A DNA stretch of 64,000 bases. Origin: Pseudonocardia sp. TRM90224 (lineage in GTDB: Bacteria; Actinomycetota; Actinomycetes; Mycobacteriales; Pseudonocardiaceae). The notes under the pieces were generated by a model. It worked only from the letters and a program-made list of their open reading frames with translations. It was not told where the DNA came from and searched no databases. Positions within the stretch are counted from its first letter, which is position 1, and each line of letters opens with the position of its first letter. Shown here piece after piece: positions 1 to 10,862 of the stretch. The DNA lies in assembly GCF_021245725.1 (NCBI RefSeq), contig NZ_JAJGSX010000021.1:62001-126000 (forward strand). Reading direction: 5' to 3'. The position numbers were made by a program, and so were the translations under genes.

Positions 1-443
1 AGCGAAGTGCGGACCAGCTCCTCCTCGCGCCAGTAGCGCTCGAGGTAGAGCAGGCCGTCGACCAGGCGCAACGGGCGTCCGCCGGGCGCATCGGCGCCGT
101 CGGCGACCAGCGGGCCGGCAACGCACGCCGCGAGCCACGCCGCAGGTTCGGGCCACGGCAGCGCGGAGACGTCGACCAGCTCGTCGCCCTCACCGAGCAC
201 GGTGTGGCTCACCGCGGCGAGGTCGACGCACACCGAGCCGAGACGCACCGCACGGACCGCCAGCGCGGCGGCGAGCAGCACGGTCTCGTCGGACTCGCCG
301 CCGAGCCGGCCCAGCCTGGTCGCGACGTGCACGTCGGCCGGTGCGAGCACCCCGGCGACGTTGAACGCGGCGAGCAACCCGTGCGCCGACGTGGCCAGGC
401 GCGGATCGCCGACGTCGACGGTCACCTCGACACCCACCGTCAC
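1..443 (-). CDS. recD: RecD, exodeoxyribonuclease V alpha subunit (N-terminal part, cut by window edge)
   Basis: This is the N-terminal ~147 residues of RecD, the 5'-3' helicase subunit of RecBCD. The frame read from GTG at 443 gives a mycobacterial-type RecD N-terminus, including AHGLLAAFNVAGVLAPADVH and a later LGSVCVDLAAVSHT segment typical of the domain before the helicase core. The Walker motifs lie beyond the window. The start follows a G-rich stretch (GGGGG about 8 nt upstream). It is last in the recC-recB-recD order, 106 bp after the recB stop, and that gap is filled by a family A palindrome. Identification rests on position and N-terminal pattern only. Confidence 0.85.
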   Translation of the reverse strand, partial: MTVGVEVTVDVGDPRLATSAHGLLAAFNVAGVLAPADVHVATRLGRLGGESDETVLLAAALAVRAVRLGSVCVDLAAVSHTVLGEGDELVDVSALPWPEPAAWLAACVAGPLVADGADAPGGRPLRLVDGLLYLERYWREEELVRTS

Positions 444-454
444 GCCGCACCCCC

Positions 455-526
455 GAACTTCCCCACCGTTTTGTCAACCTGCACACCCTGCAAGGCGTGC
501 AAATGGGCAAAACGGTGGGGAACTTC
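455..526. repeat. Family A intergenic palindrome, copy 1
   Basis: Inverted repeat with arms TTCCCCACCGTTTTG and CAAAACGGTGGGGAA around a ~35-bp less conserved core. It occupies most of the recB-recD gap inside an operon. Matching arms occur at 7399-7459 and 40940-41000. It could form a strong hairpin in the recBD mRNA just ahead of the recD start, so it may affect recD expression (inference). Confidence 0.8.
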
Positions 527-549
527 GACCGGGTGTCGGCGGTGCACGG

Positions 550-3500
550 TCACGTGGCGGGCCCCGTGTCGAGCAGCGCCGACAGCTCGACGAGGAGCGC
601 GGGCGGGGGTGCCCAGCTGAACACGCCGCACGGGACGTCGTCGACGGTCGGGGTGGACGGCCCGCACATGCCGCGCAGGAACAGGTACGCGACACCGCCC
701 AGCTGGCGGTCGGGGACGTAACCGGGCAGCCGCCAACGCAGGTAGCGGTGCAGCGCCACGCCGTAGAGCAGCGCCTGGAGCGGGTAGTTCGCCGCGATCA
801 TGGCATCGGCGAGCAGCGCCGGCGTGTAGTGCGCCGACGTGAGCGGCTCCCGCCCGTCAGGGCCCACCGGGCCGAGCCAGTTGGTCTTGTAGTCGACGAT
901 GACGAACCGATCGCCCCGTACCCGCAGCACGGCGTCGACGCTGCCGGTCAGGTACCCGCGCAGTGGCTGCTCGGCCAGCGCGGGCTCCTCCAGCGCGGCC
1001 GGGTAGGCGGCGAGCGGGTCGCCGACCGGCAGGTGCCGCCGCAGCACCGCTGCCACGTCGCCCAGCATGAGCCGCTGCGGGCCGGGGGCGTCGCCGCCGG
1101 CGAGCGGCATCTCGAAGTCGAGCTCCGCGAGCCGGTCGCGGGGCGCGATGTCGGCGAGCCGCAGCCCGCCGGCCAGCGGGCCGAGCGGCGTGCGCGCGAC
1201 CGGTTCGAGCGCCGCGGCCAGCGTCGCCGCGTCGACGCCCAGCACCGGGAACCGGACGAACTGCTCACGGCACCGCGCGAGCAGCTCACCACCGAGATCG
1301 GGCACGGTCAGGTCGGCAGCCTCGAAGACGGCGTGCACGAGCGTCCCGAACGCGGCTCCGACCGGGAGGTCCGCCATCGGCGACGGCATCCCGGAACCCG
1401 TGGACGGCACCGGCTCCAGCTCGACCGGCACCTCGTCGGTGCTCCCGGCGTCCTCCGGCTCATTGCCGGAACCGTTTGGACCCGAACCGTGGTGGCCGGC
1501 GCCGGCGGTGAGCGCGGAGTAGGAGGTGCGCCGCCATTGCCGGTCGAGCGCCCGCGCGAACGTCGCAGCGGTCAGCTCGCCGCCGCCACCGTCGCGGCTC
1601 GGGAACTGGCTCAGCGCCCTGACCTGCACCTCCTCGACGGCGAGCACGGGGGAGGCGAGCGAACGCAACGCGTCGAGCGCGGCGGCGTCGGGCGGGATCC
1701 GGTAGGCCTGCGCCGGTTGCTCACCCGGCTCCGGACGCCCGATGAGCAGCCGGTGCACCGGCGAGGTCGACGTAGTCGTGGCCGGCACCCACCACGTGAC
1801 GACCTGGCTCTTGGCCCGCGTGAGCGCGACGTACAGCAGCCGCAGGTCCTCACCGGCCTCCTCGGCGAGGTGCTGCGCGCAGCGCTCCTTCCAGCCCTCG
1901 CCGGTCTCGCCGCCGACGTCGAGCACCCGCGCGCCGCGCGGGTCGTGCAGCAGCGGCACCTCGGGGTCGCGGACGTTGCGGTCCCACCCGAACGGCACGT
2001 AGACGATCGGGAACTCGAGCCCCTTGCTGCGGTGGATCGTGATGATCTGCACCGCGGCGGCGTCGGACTCCAGCCGCCTGCTGCGCTCCACCCCGACGTC
2101 GGCCGCGGCGTCCTCGATGCGGTGGCGCAACCAGTCGACGAGCGCGCCCGGCCCGAGGTGGCCCGAGACCGCCGCGGCGTGCAGCGACTGGCCGATGTGG
2201 CGCAGGTCGGTGAGCCGCCGCTCGCCGTCGGTGCGGCTCAGCAGCCGTCGCGGCAGCGCGGTGTCGGCGGTGACGGCCTCCAGCAGCGCCGCGACGCCGC
2301 GCTCGTGCAGCACCACCGCCCACGCCTTGACCTGCGCGCCGAGCCGGTCGAGCAGCTCCTCGGCGGCCGGCCCGCACAGCTCCTCGACGGTGACGCCGAG
2401 GAAGCTGGTGAGCGCCGCGGCCCGCAGGCGGGTGACCCGCGGCTGCTCCAGCGCCTCCAGCAGCACCAGCCACTCGCGCGCGACGGTCGTCCCGAACACG
2501 CTGGCCGTGCCCGACACCACCGCCGGCACCCCGGCCGCGGTGAGCGTGCGGTGGATGAGCGTGCCCTGGTCGTTCGTGCGCACGAGCACCGCGATGTCGC
2601 CGGGGGCGAGCGATCGGCCGTCGTACCGTGCGTCGCTCGCGAGCAACGCGGCGATGTCGGTCGCCGTGTCGCGCGCGACCAGCTCGCGGGCCGGCCCGAC
2701 GACGGCGAGGTCGCGCTTCGGCGCCCGCGGCAACCACGACCGGGGGACCACCCGCACCCGCAACGGCGTGTCGACCGGCGCGCCCCGCAGCCGCTGCCCC
2801 GCGTGCGCCGCCTCGACGGGGTGCACGGCGATCCGCCGGTCGCCCAGCGCCGCGCCGCCCCACACCTGCTCCAGCGCCGCGAGCAGCGGCGCGTCGCTGC
2901 GCCAGTTCGTGGCCAGCGTGGCGTGCGCGTCGGCGTGGTCGGTGGCGTCGAGGTAGGAGACGACGTCGGCGCCGCGGAAGGCGTAGATCGCCTGCTTCGG
3001 GTCGCCGATCAGCACGAGCGTCGTGTGGCCGTGGAACGCGCGGCGCAGGATGTCCCACTGCACCGGGTCGGTGTCCTGGAACTCGTCGACGAGCACCACC
3101 CGGAACCGGTCGCGCAGCCGTTGCGGCGCGCCGCGCGTCGGATCGGCCAGCGCCTCGGCGAGGCGGGTGAGCATGTCGTCGTAGGTGTAGAGGCGCCGCA
3201 CCCGCTTGCGCCGCGCCACCTCGGCCCGCACGGCCGCCGCGAACCGGTGCCGGACGTGCGCGGTGCTGCCCGACTCCGCAGTGCTCGGCTCCAGCCGCGC
3301 CTGCCCGTCGTGCACGGCCTTGCGCGCGAGCACCAGCGCGTCGGCCCTGCTGAACGCGGGTGTCCCGGCCGCGCGGTCGCCGTACTTGCGCACGTAGAAG
3401 TCGTCGACGACCTCGGTGATCAGCTCCTCGATCGACTCGACGAACACCGAATCGGGATCGCTGTCGCCCGCGACGCCCAGCCCGGCGAGCATCTGCTGGC

Positions 3501-3897
3501 AGAACTGGTGGGTGGTGGCGATCGTGGCCGCGTCGAACTCGGCGAGCGCGCGGGCGAGCCGTTGCCGGCGCAGCTCGACCTCGACGTCGGGCACGTCGGC
3601 GAGCAGGCGCAGCAGCGGCTCCGGGCTCGTTCGCGCGAGGGCGGGCTCGGCGAGCGCCCGTTGGGCCGCGCTCAGCTGCCCACGCACGCGTTCCCGCAGC
3701 TCCTGCGTCGCCTCCCGGCCGAAAGTGACGAGCATCAGCTCCGGCAGCCTGGCGTGGCCCTCCGCGACGTACCGGGTGGCCAGCGCGGCGATCGTGAACG
3801 TCTTCCCGGTGCCGGCACTGGCCTCCAGCACCGTCGTCCCGCCCGGCAGCGGCCCGCAGACGTCGAAGGCCGCCGGGGCGAGCACGGAGATCGTCAT
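550..3897 (-). CDS. recB: RecB, exodeoxyribonuclease V beta subunit
   Basis: 3'-5' helicase/nuclease subunit of RecBCD, 1115 residues, acting on double-strand DNA ends. Seen in order: UvrD-type Walker A EASAGTGKTFT near residue 25, Walker B region LVDEFQDTDPVQWDI near 270, GDPKQAIYAFRGAD just after it, late helicase motifs TIHRSKGLEFPIVYVPF and ALTRAKSQ, and a C-terminal RecB nuclease domain with GTLVHAVFE and the catalytic VDYKTN near residue 1000. All helicase and nuclease signatures look intact. The ATG at 3897 overlaps the recC stop (ATGA), which fixes the start although the frame stays open upstream. In mycobacteria RecBCD mainly serves single-strand annealing; the role here is inferred by family. 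Confidence 0.95.
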   Translation of the reverse strand: MTISVLAPAAFDVCGPLPGGTTVLEASAGTGKTFTIAALATRYVAEGHARLPELMLVTFGREATQELRERVRGQLSAAQRALAEPALARTSPEPLLRLLADVPDVEVELRRQRLARALAEFDAATIATTHQFCQQMLAGLGVAGDSDPDSVFVESIEELITEVVDDFYVRKYGDRAAGTPAFSRADALVLARKAVHDGQARLEPSTAESGSTAHVRHRFAAAVRAEVARRKRVRRLYTYDDMLTRLAEALADPTRGAPQRLRDRFRVVLVDEFQDTDPVQWDILRRAFHGHTTLVLIGDPKQAIYAFRGADVVSYLDATDHADAHATLATNWRSDAPLLAALEQVWGGAALGDRRIAVHPVEAAHAGQRLRGAPVDTPLRVRVVPRSWLPRAPKRDLAVVGPARELVARDTATDIAALLASDARYDGRSLAPGDIAVLVRTNDQGTLIHRTLTAAGVPAVVSGTASVFGTTVAREWLVLLEALEQPRVTRLRAAALTSFLGVTVEELCGPAAEELLDRLGAQVKAWAVVLHERGVAALLEAVTADTALPRRLLSRTDGERRLTDLRHIGQSLHAAAVSGHLGPGALVDWLRHRIEDAAADVGVERSRRLESDAAAVQIITIHRSKGLEFPIVYVPFGWDRNVRDPEVPLLHDPRGARVLDVGGETGEGWKERCAQHLAEEAGEDLRLLYVALTRAKSQVVTWWVPATTTSTSPVHRLLIGRPEPGEQPAQAYRIPPDAAALDALRSLASPVLAVEEVQVRALSQFPSRDGGGGELTAATFARALDRQWRRTSYSALTAGAGHHGSGPNGSGNEPEDAGSTDEVPVELEPVPSTGSGMPSPMADLPVGAAFGTLVHAVFEAADLTVPDLGGELLARCREQFVRFPVLGVDAATLAAALEPVARTPLGPLAGGLRLADIAPRDRLAELDFEMPLAGGDAPGPQRLMLGDVAAVLRRHLPVGDPLAAYPAALEEPALAEQPLRGYLTGSVDAVLRVRGDRFVIVDYKTNWLGPVGPDGREPLTSAHYTPALLADAMIAANYPLQALLYGVALHRYLRWRLPGYVPDRQLGGVAYLFLRGMCGPSTPTVDDVPCGVFSWAPPPALLVELSALLDTGPAT

Positions 3898-6800
3898 CGG
3901 CGCACCATGTCCTCGGCCGCGAGCAGTGGCGTCCACAGTCGCATCGCCAGCGCCCCGAACCGGGTTGGCTCGCCGCCGGGCGGCCCAGGTGTTCCGGTGA
4001 TCACCTCGGGCGCCGCGGCCGGCCCCCACACCGCCGTGATCGCGTCGTCGGCGCGTTCGGGCACGGTGCCCGAGCCCCAGTACCGCAAGGCCTCCTCGAC
4101 CGCGTCGCCCGCGGACGCGCCGCCGCGCCGGACCCTGGCGTAGGTGGCCGCCGCCATCGTGGGCAGCGGCAGCGGCGCGGACAGCCCCTCGCGGTGCATC
4201 GCCACGAGGTCGGCCAGCAGCTCGACGGCCTGCTCGCGGCGCAGCGGCCCTACCGACGCCCGCGCGATGCCGTGGCGGAACCCGCGGCCCAGCGTGACCG
4301 CCCGCCACGGCTGCCCGGTCGAGGCGGTGAGCGCGAGCAGCCGCACCCACGCCCGGATGCGCTGCTTGGCGGCCAGCTTGGAGAACTCGACGCGCAGCAG
4401 CACCGGGCCGGGGTACAGCCCGCCGAGCGTCCCGACGACCCGCGTGCCGTCGGGCAGCGCCACCTCGACGTCGATGTCGCCGGCCTCACCGCTCGCCAGC
4501 TCGGCCGCCGCCGCGACCAGCGGCTCCACGTCGTCGAGCACCCGCGCGAGCACCATGTCGCCGAGTGCTCCGGGTGGCAGCTCCCCGCGGCGCCACTCGG
4601 CCTGCCGGCAGCGTTCGAGATCGCGCCCGGCGAGGCGGTCGCGCAGCAGCCGTTCGCCGATCGCCCAGGTCGCCAGGCCGTCGGGCTCGACGGGCAGCGC
4701 GTCGGCCGGGTCGTCGTCGCCGGTGTACAGCGAGAGCCCCACCCGCTGCCGCAGGAAGCCCTTGACCGGGTGCTCCATGAACGTGGCGAGGTCGTCGAGC
4801 GCGACCACGTCGTGATCGGGCGGGGGCAGCGGCTCGCCCAGGAACGGCGACGGCGGCACCTTCGGCCCCGCGGCCGCGCGGGCGCCTTCCAGTTCCGTGC
4901 GGTCGAAGCTGAACACCCGCCCGCTCGCGAGGGAGCCCGTGGTGAAGTTGCGGGCGTCGAACGGCTGCAGCGGGTGCCGCACGACAACCCGGTCGAGGCC
5001 TCCCGTGCTCGCCGCGACGGCGTCGAGCAGCTCGCCGAGCGGGACGGCGGGCGGGCGGCGGGCGCCGCTGCGCTCGTCGGCCCCCGAGTGCACGATCACC
5101 AGCCGCTCGGTCGCCGCGCACACGGCGTCGAGCAGCAGCTGGCGGTCCTCGCTGCGCGGGTCGCGCTCGCCGACGACGGGATCGGCGGCCAGCACGTCGT
5201 CGCCGTCGGGGACACCGGCGCGCGGGAACACGCCGTCGTCGAGCCCGAGCAGGCAGACCACCCGGTGCGGCACGGAGCGCATCGGCACGAGCGTCGCGAC
5301 CGTAAGCGTGCCGGTGCGGAAGTTCGCCCTGGTCGGACGGCCGCCGAGGCGCTGGGCGAGCAGGCTGCGCACGTCGGCGAGCCCCAGCGGCACCGTCGCG
5401 GCGTGCGGCCCGGCCGCTTCACCCGCCTCGGCCAGCTCGGCCCGCGCCTGGACGGCCTGCCACTCGTCGTCGGCGACGGTCGCGGTGAGCAGATCGAGCC
5501 CACGCCCGAGCGCAGCCACCCAGCCGGCGAGCGGCTGCTCGCCCGCGAGCGACGCGAGGACCGCCTCCAGGCGGGCGACGAACTCGGCGAGCTTGCCGAG
5601 CCGCTCGGTGTCGCCGGAGTCGACCTCCTCCATCGGCAGCGCCGTGCCCAGCCACCGGTGGTCGGAGCCGGGCATCGCAACGCCGAGCAGCAGCCGGTCG
5701 AGCCCCGCCTGCCAGGTGTTCTGCGGGAACCCGTCGAGCCGGAACGGGCCGCGGTGCGCGGCGTCCAGCCCCCACCGCACACCGGAGCGGACCGCGAGTT
5801 CACGCAGCCGGTCGAGGTCGGCGTCGTCGAGGCGGAACCGCTGACGGACGGCCGCCGTGCCCAGCAGGTCGAGCACCTGCGACGCCGTGAGCCGGGCCTG
5901 GGCCAGTTCCAGCAGCTGCGCCACGGTGTCGAGCAGCGGGTTGACCTGCCGCAACGCGCGGTCGGCCAGCCGCACCTGCAGCTGCTGGCCGGGATGCCCC
6001 GTGCCGTCGGGCTCGCCGAGGCCGAAGCTCGCCGAGATCAGCGGCGCGAACGTCTCGATGTCGGGGCACATCACCGCGATGTCGCGCGGCTCCAGCTTCG
6101 GATCGGCGGCGAGCAGCCCGAGCACGACCTCGCGCAGCACCTCGACCTGCCGGTCGGCGCCGTGGCACGAATGCACCTGCACCGAGTCGTCCGAGACGTC
6201 GACCGGGATCGGTGCTGCCGGCGGGCGGTCGTCGCGCAGCTCCCGCTGCAGCCTGCCGAGCAGCGTCGCGGGCGGCTCGGGGAGCTCGTGGTGGTGATCG
6301 ACGTGGTCCGGCGCCGCGACGGCCAGCCGGACCCCCAGCTCGCGGACGTCGCGCCCGAGCGAGGAGAGCAGCGGGTGGCGCGCCGCGGCAGCCGTGGGGT
6401 CGTCGGCCCGGCGCGGGACGTCCGGCGGCGGCACGATCCGGGCCCACAGCGCGGGCGACGGGTGCGGGACGAACAAATGCACCTCGCGGTGCTCCGCGAG
6501 CGCGGCCAGCACCGCGAGCGACTCCGCAGTGAGGCGGGTGGGCCCGAACAGCGACAGCCGCTGCGGCAACGAGGAGAGGCTCGGGTCGTCGCGCAGGTTC
6601 GCGCAGGCCGCGACCAGCCGCTCCGCGGGCCCGGGCACGCCGATCCGGGTGCGCAGGCGCCGCCACAGCTCCGGCTGCCAGGCCAGGTCGCCGGCGACGG
6701 CGCCGCCGGACTGCCACTCCAGCAGCATCTGCGGCCGGTGCGCGGCGTAGGAGGCGAACAGCTCCGCGAGGCGCCGCGCGGTCGCGTAGCGGCGGCCCGG

Positions 6801-7346
6801 CCGGCCGCCGGCGGCGACCAGATCCGGGCCGAGGTGGCTGCGCAGCGGCGCGCACCACGGCTCCTGCAGGCTCGCGTCGACGACCTCCAGCAGCGGCCAG
6901 ACCGACCGGGCGGGCGCCCACGGGTCGTCGGCCGGGTCGAAACCGACTGCCTCCCCGACCGCCGCGGCCACGATCGTGGCCGGCGACGGGAACGTCACGC
7001 CGGCGCAGACACCGTCGGCCCGGGCGCCGTCGGCCCGAACGCCGTCGGCCCGGACGCCGTCGGCCCGGACGCCGTCGGCCCGGACGCCGTCGGCCCGGAC
7101 GCCGTCGGCCCGGACGCCGTCGGCACTGACGCCATCAACACGGTCGGCGCCGACCCCGAGCCGGTGGGAGAGCCGGTGCGCGAGCCAGCGCTCGACCCCC
7201 TTCGCCGGCACTGCGACGACCTCGGCCGTGAACGGGTCGGGCAGCGGATCGGCGAGCAACTCGCCCAGCGCGCGGGCCAGCGCGTCGGCCCGCTCGGCCC
7301 GGTGCACGTGCAGCCGGCCGGTGCGGGGCACTGGCCCGTCGGTCAT
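3894..7346 (-). CDS. recC: RecC, exodeoxyribonuclease V gamma subunit
   Basis: RecC (1150 residues) is the inactive-helicase-like subunit that holds the DNA strands and recognises Chi in the RecBCD complex. The N-terminus (RLHVHRAERADALARALGEL, then AVPAKGVERWLAHRLSHRLG) and internal segments such as VQVHSCHGADRQVEVLREVV and DLATFMEHPVKGFLRQRVGL are characteristic. It is the first gene of recC-recB-recD, with ATG at 7346. An unusual run of seven RADG(V/A) pentapeptides at residues ~72-111 interrupts the N-terminal domain between SHRLG and GVCAGV, encoded by a 15-bp DNA repeat. A family A palindrome lies in the upstream region. Confidence 0.93.
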   Translation of the reverse strand: MTDGPVPRTGRLHVHRAERADALARALGELLADPLPDPFTAEVVAVPAKGVERWLAHRLSHRLGVGADRVDGVSADGVRADGVRADGVRADGVRADGVRADGVRADGARADGVCAGVTFPSPATIVAAAVGEAVGFDPADDPWAPARSVWPLLEVVDASLQEPWCAPLRSHLGPDLVAAGGRPGRRYATARRLAELFASYAAHRPQMLLEWQSGGAVAGDLAWQPELWRRLRTRIGVPGPAERLVAACANLRDDPSLSSLPQRLSLFGPTRLTAESLAVLAALAEHREVHLFVPHPSPALWARIVPPPDVPRRADDPTAAAARHPLLSSLGRDVRELGVRLAVAAPDHVDHHHELPEPPATLLGRLQRELRDDRPPAAPIPVDVSDDSVQVHSCHGADRQVEVLREVVLGLLAADPKLEPRDIAVMCPDIETFAPLISASFGLGEPDGTGHPGQQLQVRLADRALRQVNPLLDTVAQLLELAQARLTASQVLDLLGTAAVRQRFRLDDADLDRLRELAVRSGVRWGLDAAHRGPFRLDGFPQNTWQAGLDRLLLGVAMPGSDHRWLGTALPMEEVDSGDTERLGKLAEFVARLEAVLASLAGEQPLAGWVAALGRGLDLLTATVADDEWQAVQARAELAEAGEAAGPHAATVPLGLADVRSLLAQRLGGRPTRANFRTGTLTVATLVPMRSVPHRVVCLLGLDDGVFPRAGVPDGDDVLAADPVVGERDPRSEDRQLLLDAVCAATERLVIVHSGADERSGARRPPAVPLGELLDAVAASTGGLDRVVVRHPLQPFDARNFTTGSLASGRVFSFDRTELEGARAAAGPKVPPSPFLGEPLPPPDHDVVALDDLATFMEHPVKGFLRQRVGLSLYTGDDDPADALPVEPDGLATWAIGERLLRDRLAGRDLERCRQAEWRRGELPPGALGDMVLARVLDDVEPLVAAAAELASGEAGDIDVEVALPDGTRVVGTLGGLYPGPVLLRVEFSKLAAKQRIRAWVRLLALTASTGQPWRAVTLGRGFRHGIARASVGPLRREQAVELLADLVAMHREGLSAPLPLPTMAAATYARVRRGGASAGDAVEEALRYWGSGTVPERADDAITAVWGPAAAPEVITGTPGPPGGEPTRFGALAMRLWTPLLAAEDMVRR
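7012..7131. repeat. 15-bp coding minisatellite inside recC
   Basis: About eight tandem copies of the 15-mer CCGTCGGCCCGGACG, several identical and the outer ones diverged. The unit length is a multiple of three, so each copy adds or removes one RADGV pentapeptide without breaking the recC frame. Near-identity of the middle copies suggests recent slippage expansion (inference). Confidence 0.9.
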
Positions 7347-7398
7347 GACCCAGAAAGGTAGGGCGCCGCCCCGACGGTCCCGGACGCGGGGCGCAACC

Positions 7399-7459
7399 TC
7401 CCCACCGTTTTGTCTACTTGCGCACCTCGGAGGGTGTGCAGGTTGGCAAAACGGTGGGC
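7399..7459. repeat. Family A intergenic palindrome, copy 2
   Basis: Arms TCCCCACCGTTTTG and CAAAACGGTGGGCA around a ~33-bp core that is itself partly self-complementary (TTGCGCACCT and AGGGTGTGCA). It lies about 50 bp upstream of the recC start, in the 306-bp gap between recC and the divergent gene at 7653. Apart from this element I see only a plausible AT-richer patch (7555-7610) that may hold the rightward promoter. Confidence 0.8.
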
Positions 7460-7652
7460 AAGTCGGGCGGATCGTGATCATCGGCCTACCCGGCCGGGTC
7501 TCCGGAAGTGTCTGGTAGATGCCCAGCGCGGTCGCTCACCCTGAGTGACAGCCACTTGTAAACGACACGATGGTGGTATCCCGCTACCGACCGGTTAACG
7601 GAAAGCTGTGTCCCACGCGATCTCCGGGCAAGAACGCGGGAAGGGGACGGAG

Positions 7653-8060
7653 ATGGACGAGACGACGACGGGGCCGGTCGAGCCTGTCGGCCCGGTCCAC
7701 GACGCAGTGCCACAGCAGCGCGGCATCCGCGACGCGGCACGCGGCGAGGTCCTGCACCGCTACGCCCGGCTCTCCAACAGTGGCAAGCCGATCTTCTGCA
7801 CGCCCAGCCGGGCCGAGCTGTCCGGGCAGGTGCCGGCCCGCCAGACGCGCGGCACCGACGGCAAGGTGATCTACCCGACCCGCGAGGACGCCGAGGCGGC
7901 CGCCCGCGAGCTCGAGGCGCTCGGCGCCAACTACCTGCGCCCGTACCTGTGCGGGCGCTCCCGCAGCGGGCACTTCCACCTCACCACCGACACGACGCCG
8001 CGCTCGATGCTGCCGCTGCACCTGCGCATCCCGCAGCAGCGCGACCGCATGACGGCCTGA
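7653..8060 (+). CDS. Conserved-looking protein of unknown function
   Basis: 135-residue soluble protein that I do not recognise. The start is ATG 7653 because it follows a good ribosome site (GGGGACGGAG); a longer frame begins at 7608. An acidic, proline-rich N-terminal ~25 residues leads to a basic body containing HRYARLSNSGKPIFCTPSRA and a C-terminal LCGRSRSGHFHLTTDT. The one CxR and HxH cluster could bind metal, but there is no complete zinc-finger motif. There are no membrane segments or signal peptide. It is divergent from recC with its own promoter region and ends 459 bp before pgm. Confidence 0.6.
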   Translation: MDETTTGPVEPVGPVHDAVPQQRGIRDAARGEVLHRYARLSNSGKPIFCTPSRAELSGQVPARQTRGTDGKVIYPTREDAEAAARELEALGANYLRPYLCGRSRSGHFHLTTDTTPRSMLPLHLRIPQQRDRMTA

Positions 8061-8141
8061 CGATTACTTCCTCCTCCGGGAACCTGACCTCGTCGCACGG
8101 CGTCTACCCGCGAGCAGGATGCGTGCGCAACGCACACGTTG

Positions 8142-8188
8142 CCAGGAAAGCCACTTTCCTGGCGCCACAGGACAGGAAAGTGGCTGTC
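8142..8188. repeat. Family B palindrome, copy 1
   Basis: Arms AGCCACTTTCCTG (8149-8161) and CAGGAAAGTGGCT (8173-8185). The left half also self-pairs as CCAGGAAAG-cca-CTTTCCTGG. It sits in the 459-bp gap 8061-8519 after the 7653 gene. That gap holds two family B copies, a possible degenerate third half (GACTTTCCTGGC near 8411) and the pgm ribosome site; I see no gene in it. Confidence 0.75.
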
Positions 8189-8280
8189 TCGACCCGGACC
8201 GGTCGCACGGACTGGCTGGGTCACACGGTTCCATGTGGTGTACGGCGCACGGCCGGCCACTTGCGCCGGGTGCGTGTGGA

Positions 8281-8335
8281 GGGCAGGAAAGCCACTTTCC
8301 TGCCCCTGCAGGGCCTGAAAGTGGCTTTCCTGCCC
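8281..8335. repeat. Family B palindrome, copy 2
   Basis: Perfect 19-bp arms: GGGCAGGAAAGCCACTTTC (8281-8299) and its reverse complement at 8317-8335, with a 17-nt loop. The GAAAGCCACTTTC core matches the other family B copies at 8142, 10781, 25800 and 50479. It may terminate the upstream transcript. Confidence 0.8.
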
Positions 8336-8519
8336 TTGCGTGCGGAACGCACGCATCTTGGCCGCACCACAGATTCTCACCCCTCGTGGTGGCCGGAGGG
8401 CCATGGCTGACTTTCCTGGCACCAGCGTCGCGCTGACGCGGCGGGCGACCGGCTGACCGCGACGCGTCGGGATGGCAGGGTGGGGCCGCACAGCAAGCCC
8501 GCACCCGAGGAGACACCCG

Positions 8520-10144
<1,625 letters not shown>

Positions 10145-10148
<4 letters not shown>

Positions 10149-10756
10149 CCCGCCGGACGGCGGTGTTCGCGGTCGTCGGCGCGCTGTCCGGAGCCTTCGG
10201 CGCTTACGCCCACCACAACGAGCTGCTGCGCCCGCTGGCGCACGTGCTCGGGCCGTGGTTGCTGGTCGCTGTGGTGGCGGCGGCCCGGCAGCCGGCCAGG
10301 CGCGCGATGGTGGACTGCGTGGTCAGCCTGCTGGCCGCCGTCGTGGCGTTCTACGTCGGCAAGGACCTGATCTACGGGATCAGGTATCCGGGCTCGCCGT
10401 TCGCGCTCAACCTCACGGTGTTGACCCTGTGGTGCGGTCTGGCGGTCGTGGGCGGGATCGCGTTGGGTCTGGCGTTCCACCGGATCGGTTCCACCGGCTG
10501 GCCGGGCGCCGCCGCGACGGCAGCGGCCGCCGGCCTGCTGATAGCCGACGGCGTGCGGGAGATCGGGCACCGCAACGAGTCGCCTGTGCTGCTGGTGTTC
10601 GCCGTGCTCGCCGTGCTGGCGGTCGGGCTGCTCGCCGCCCGCGGCGCCCGCCAGCTGGCCCTCACCGCGGTGCTGGTGCTCCCGATGACGCTGGTCGGCT
10701 ACGTGATCGTCACCGCGCCGGACGTGCTGGAGGACATCGCGTTCCGCGTGTTGTAG
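10145..10756 (+). CDS. Multi-pass membrane protein, DUF6518-like
   Basis: 203-residue integral membrane protein with about six hydrophobic helices and short loops. It starts at GTG 10145, overlapping the pgm stop by GTGA, so it is probably co-translated with pgm. Layout and Ala/Leu/Val richness recall the actinobacterial DUF6518 family, but I am working from memory and the assignment is weak. No catalytic motif is visible and the function is unknown. A family B hairpin 25 bp past the stop probably ends the transcript. Confidence 0.75.
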
Positions 10757-10780
10757 GCCCGTACCCGCCGTGCCGGAGGT

Positions 10781-10831
10781 TCAGCAAAGCCACTTTCATG
10801 CAACCACATTGCATGAAAGTGGCTTTCCTGA
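10781..10831. repeat. Family B palindrome, copy 3 (likely bidirectional terminator)
   Basis: 23-bp arms with one mismatch (10781-10803 against 10809-10831) and a 5-nt loop, containing AAAGCCACTTTCATGCAA. It sits between the convergent genes ending at 10756 and 10863, where a terminator is expected. There is no T-tract. Confidence 0.8.
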
Positions 10832-10862
10832 CCTCGCCACGACCCCGCGGCGGGGCGAGTGT

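Noticed and set aside
202..4143. 1313-residue open frame on the plus strand across recD/recB
   Set aside because: It is antisense to recB and Arg/Gly/Pro-rich with no family motif, a by-product of high GC. The recB frame carries all helicase and nuclease motifs.
3898..4350. N-terminal extension of RecB to 4350
   Set aside because: It overlaps recC for 450 bp and is Arg/Ala-rich. The ATGA at 3897 with EASAGTGKT following is the natural start.
4194..7361. 1055-residue open frame on the plus strand across recC
   Set aside because: Antisense shadow of recC with skewed composition. Its repeat part is just the complement of the recC minisatellite.
8142..8335. CRISPR array
   Set aside because: Only two copies, inverted rather than direct, with no spacers of equal size and no cas genes.
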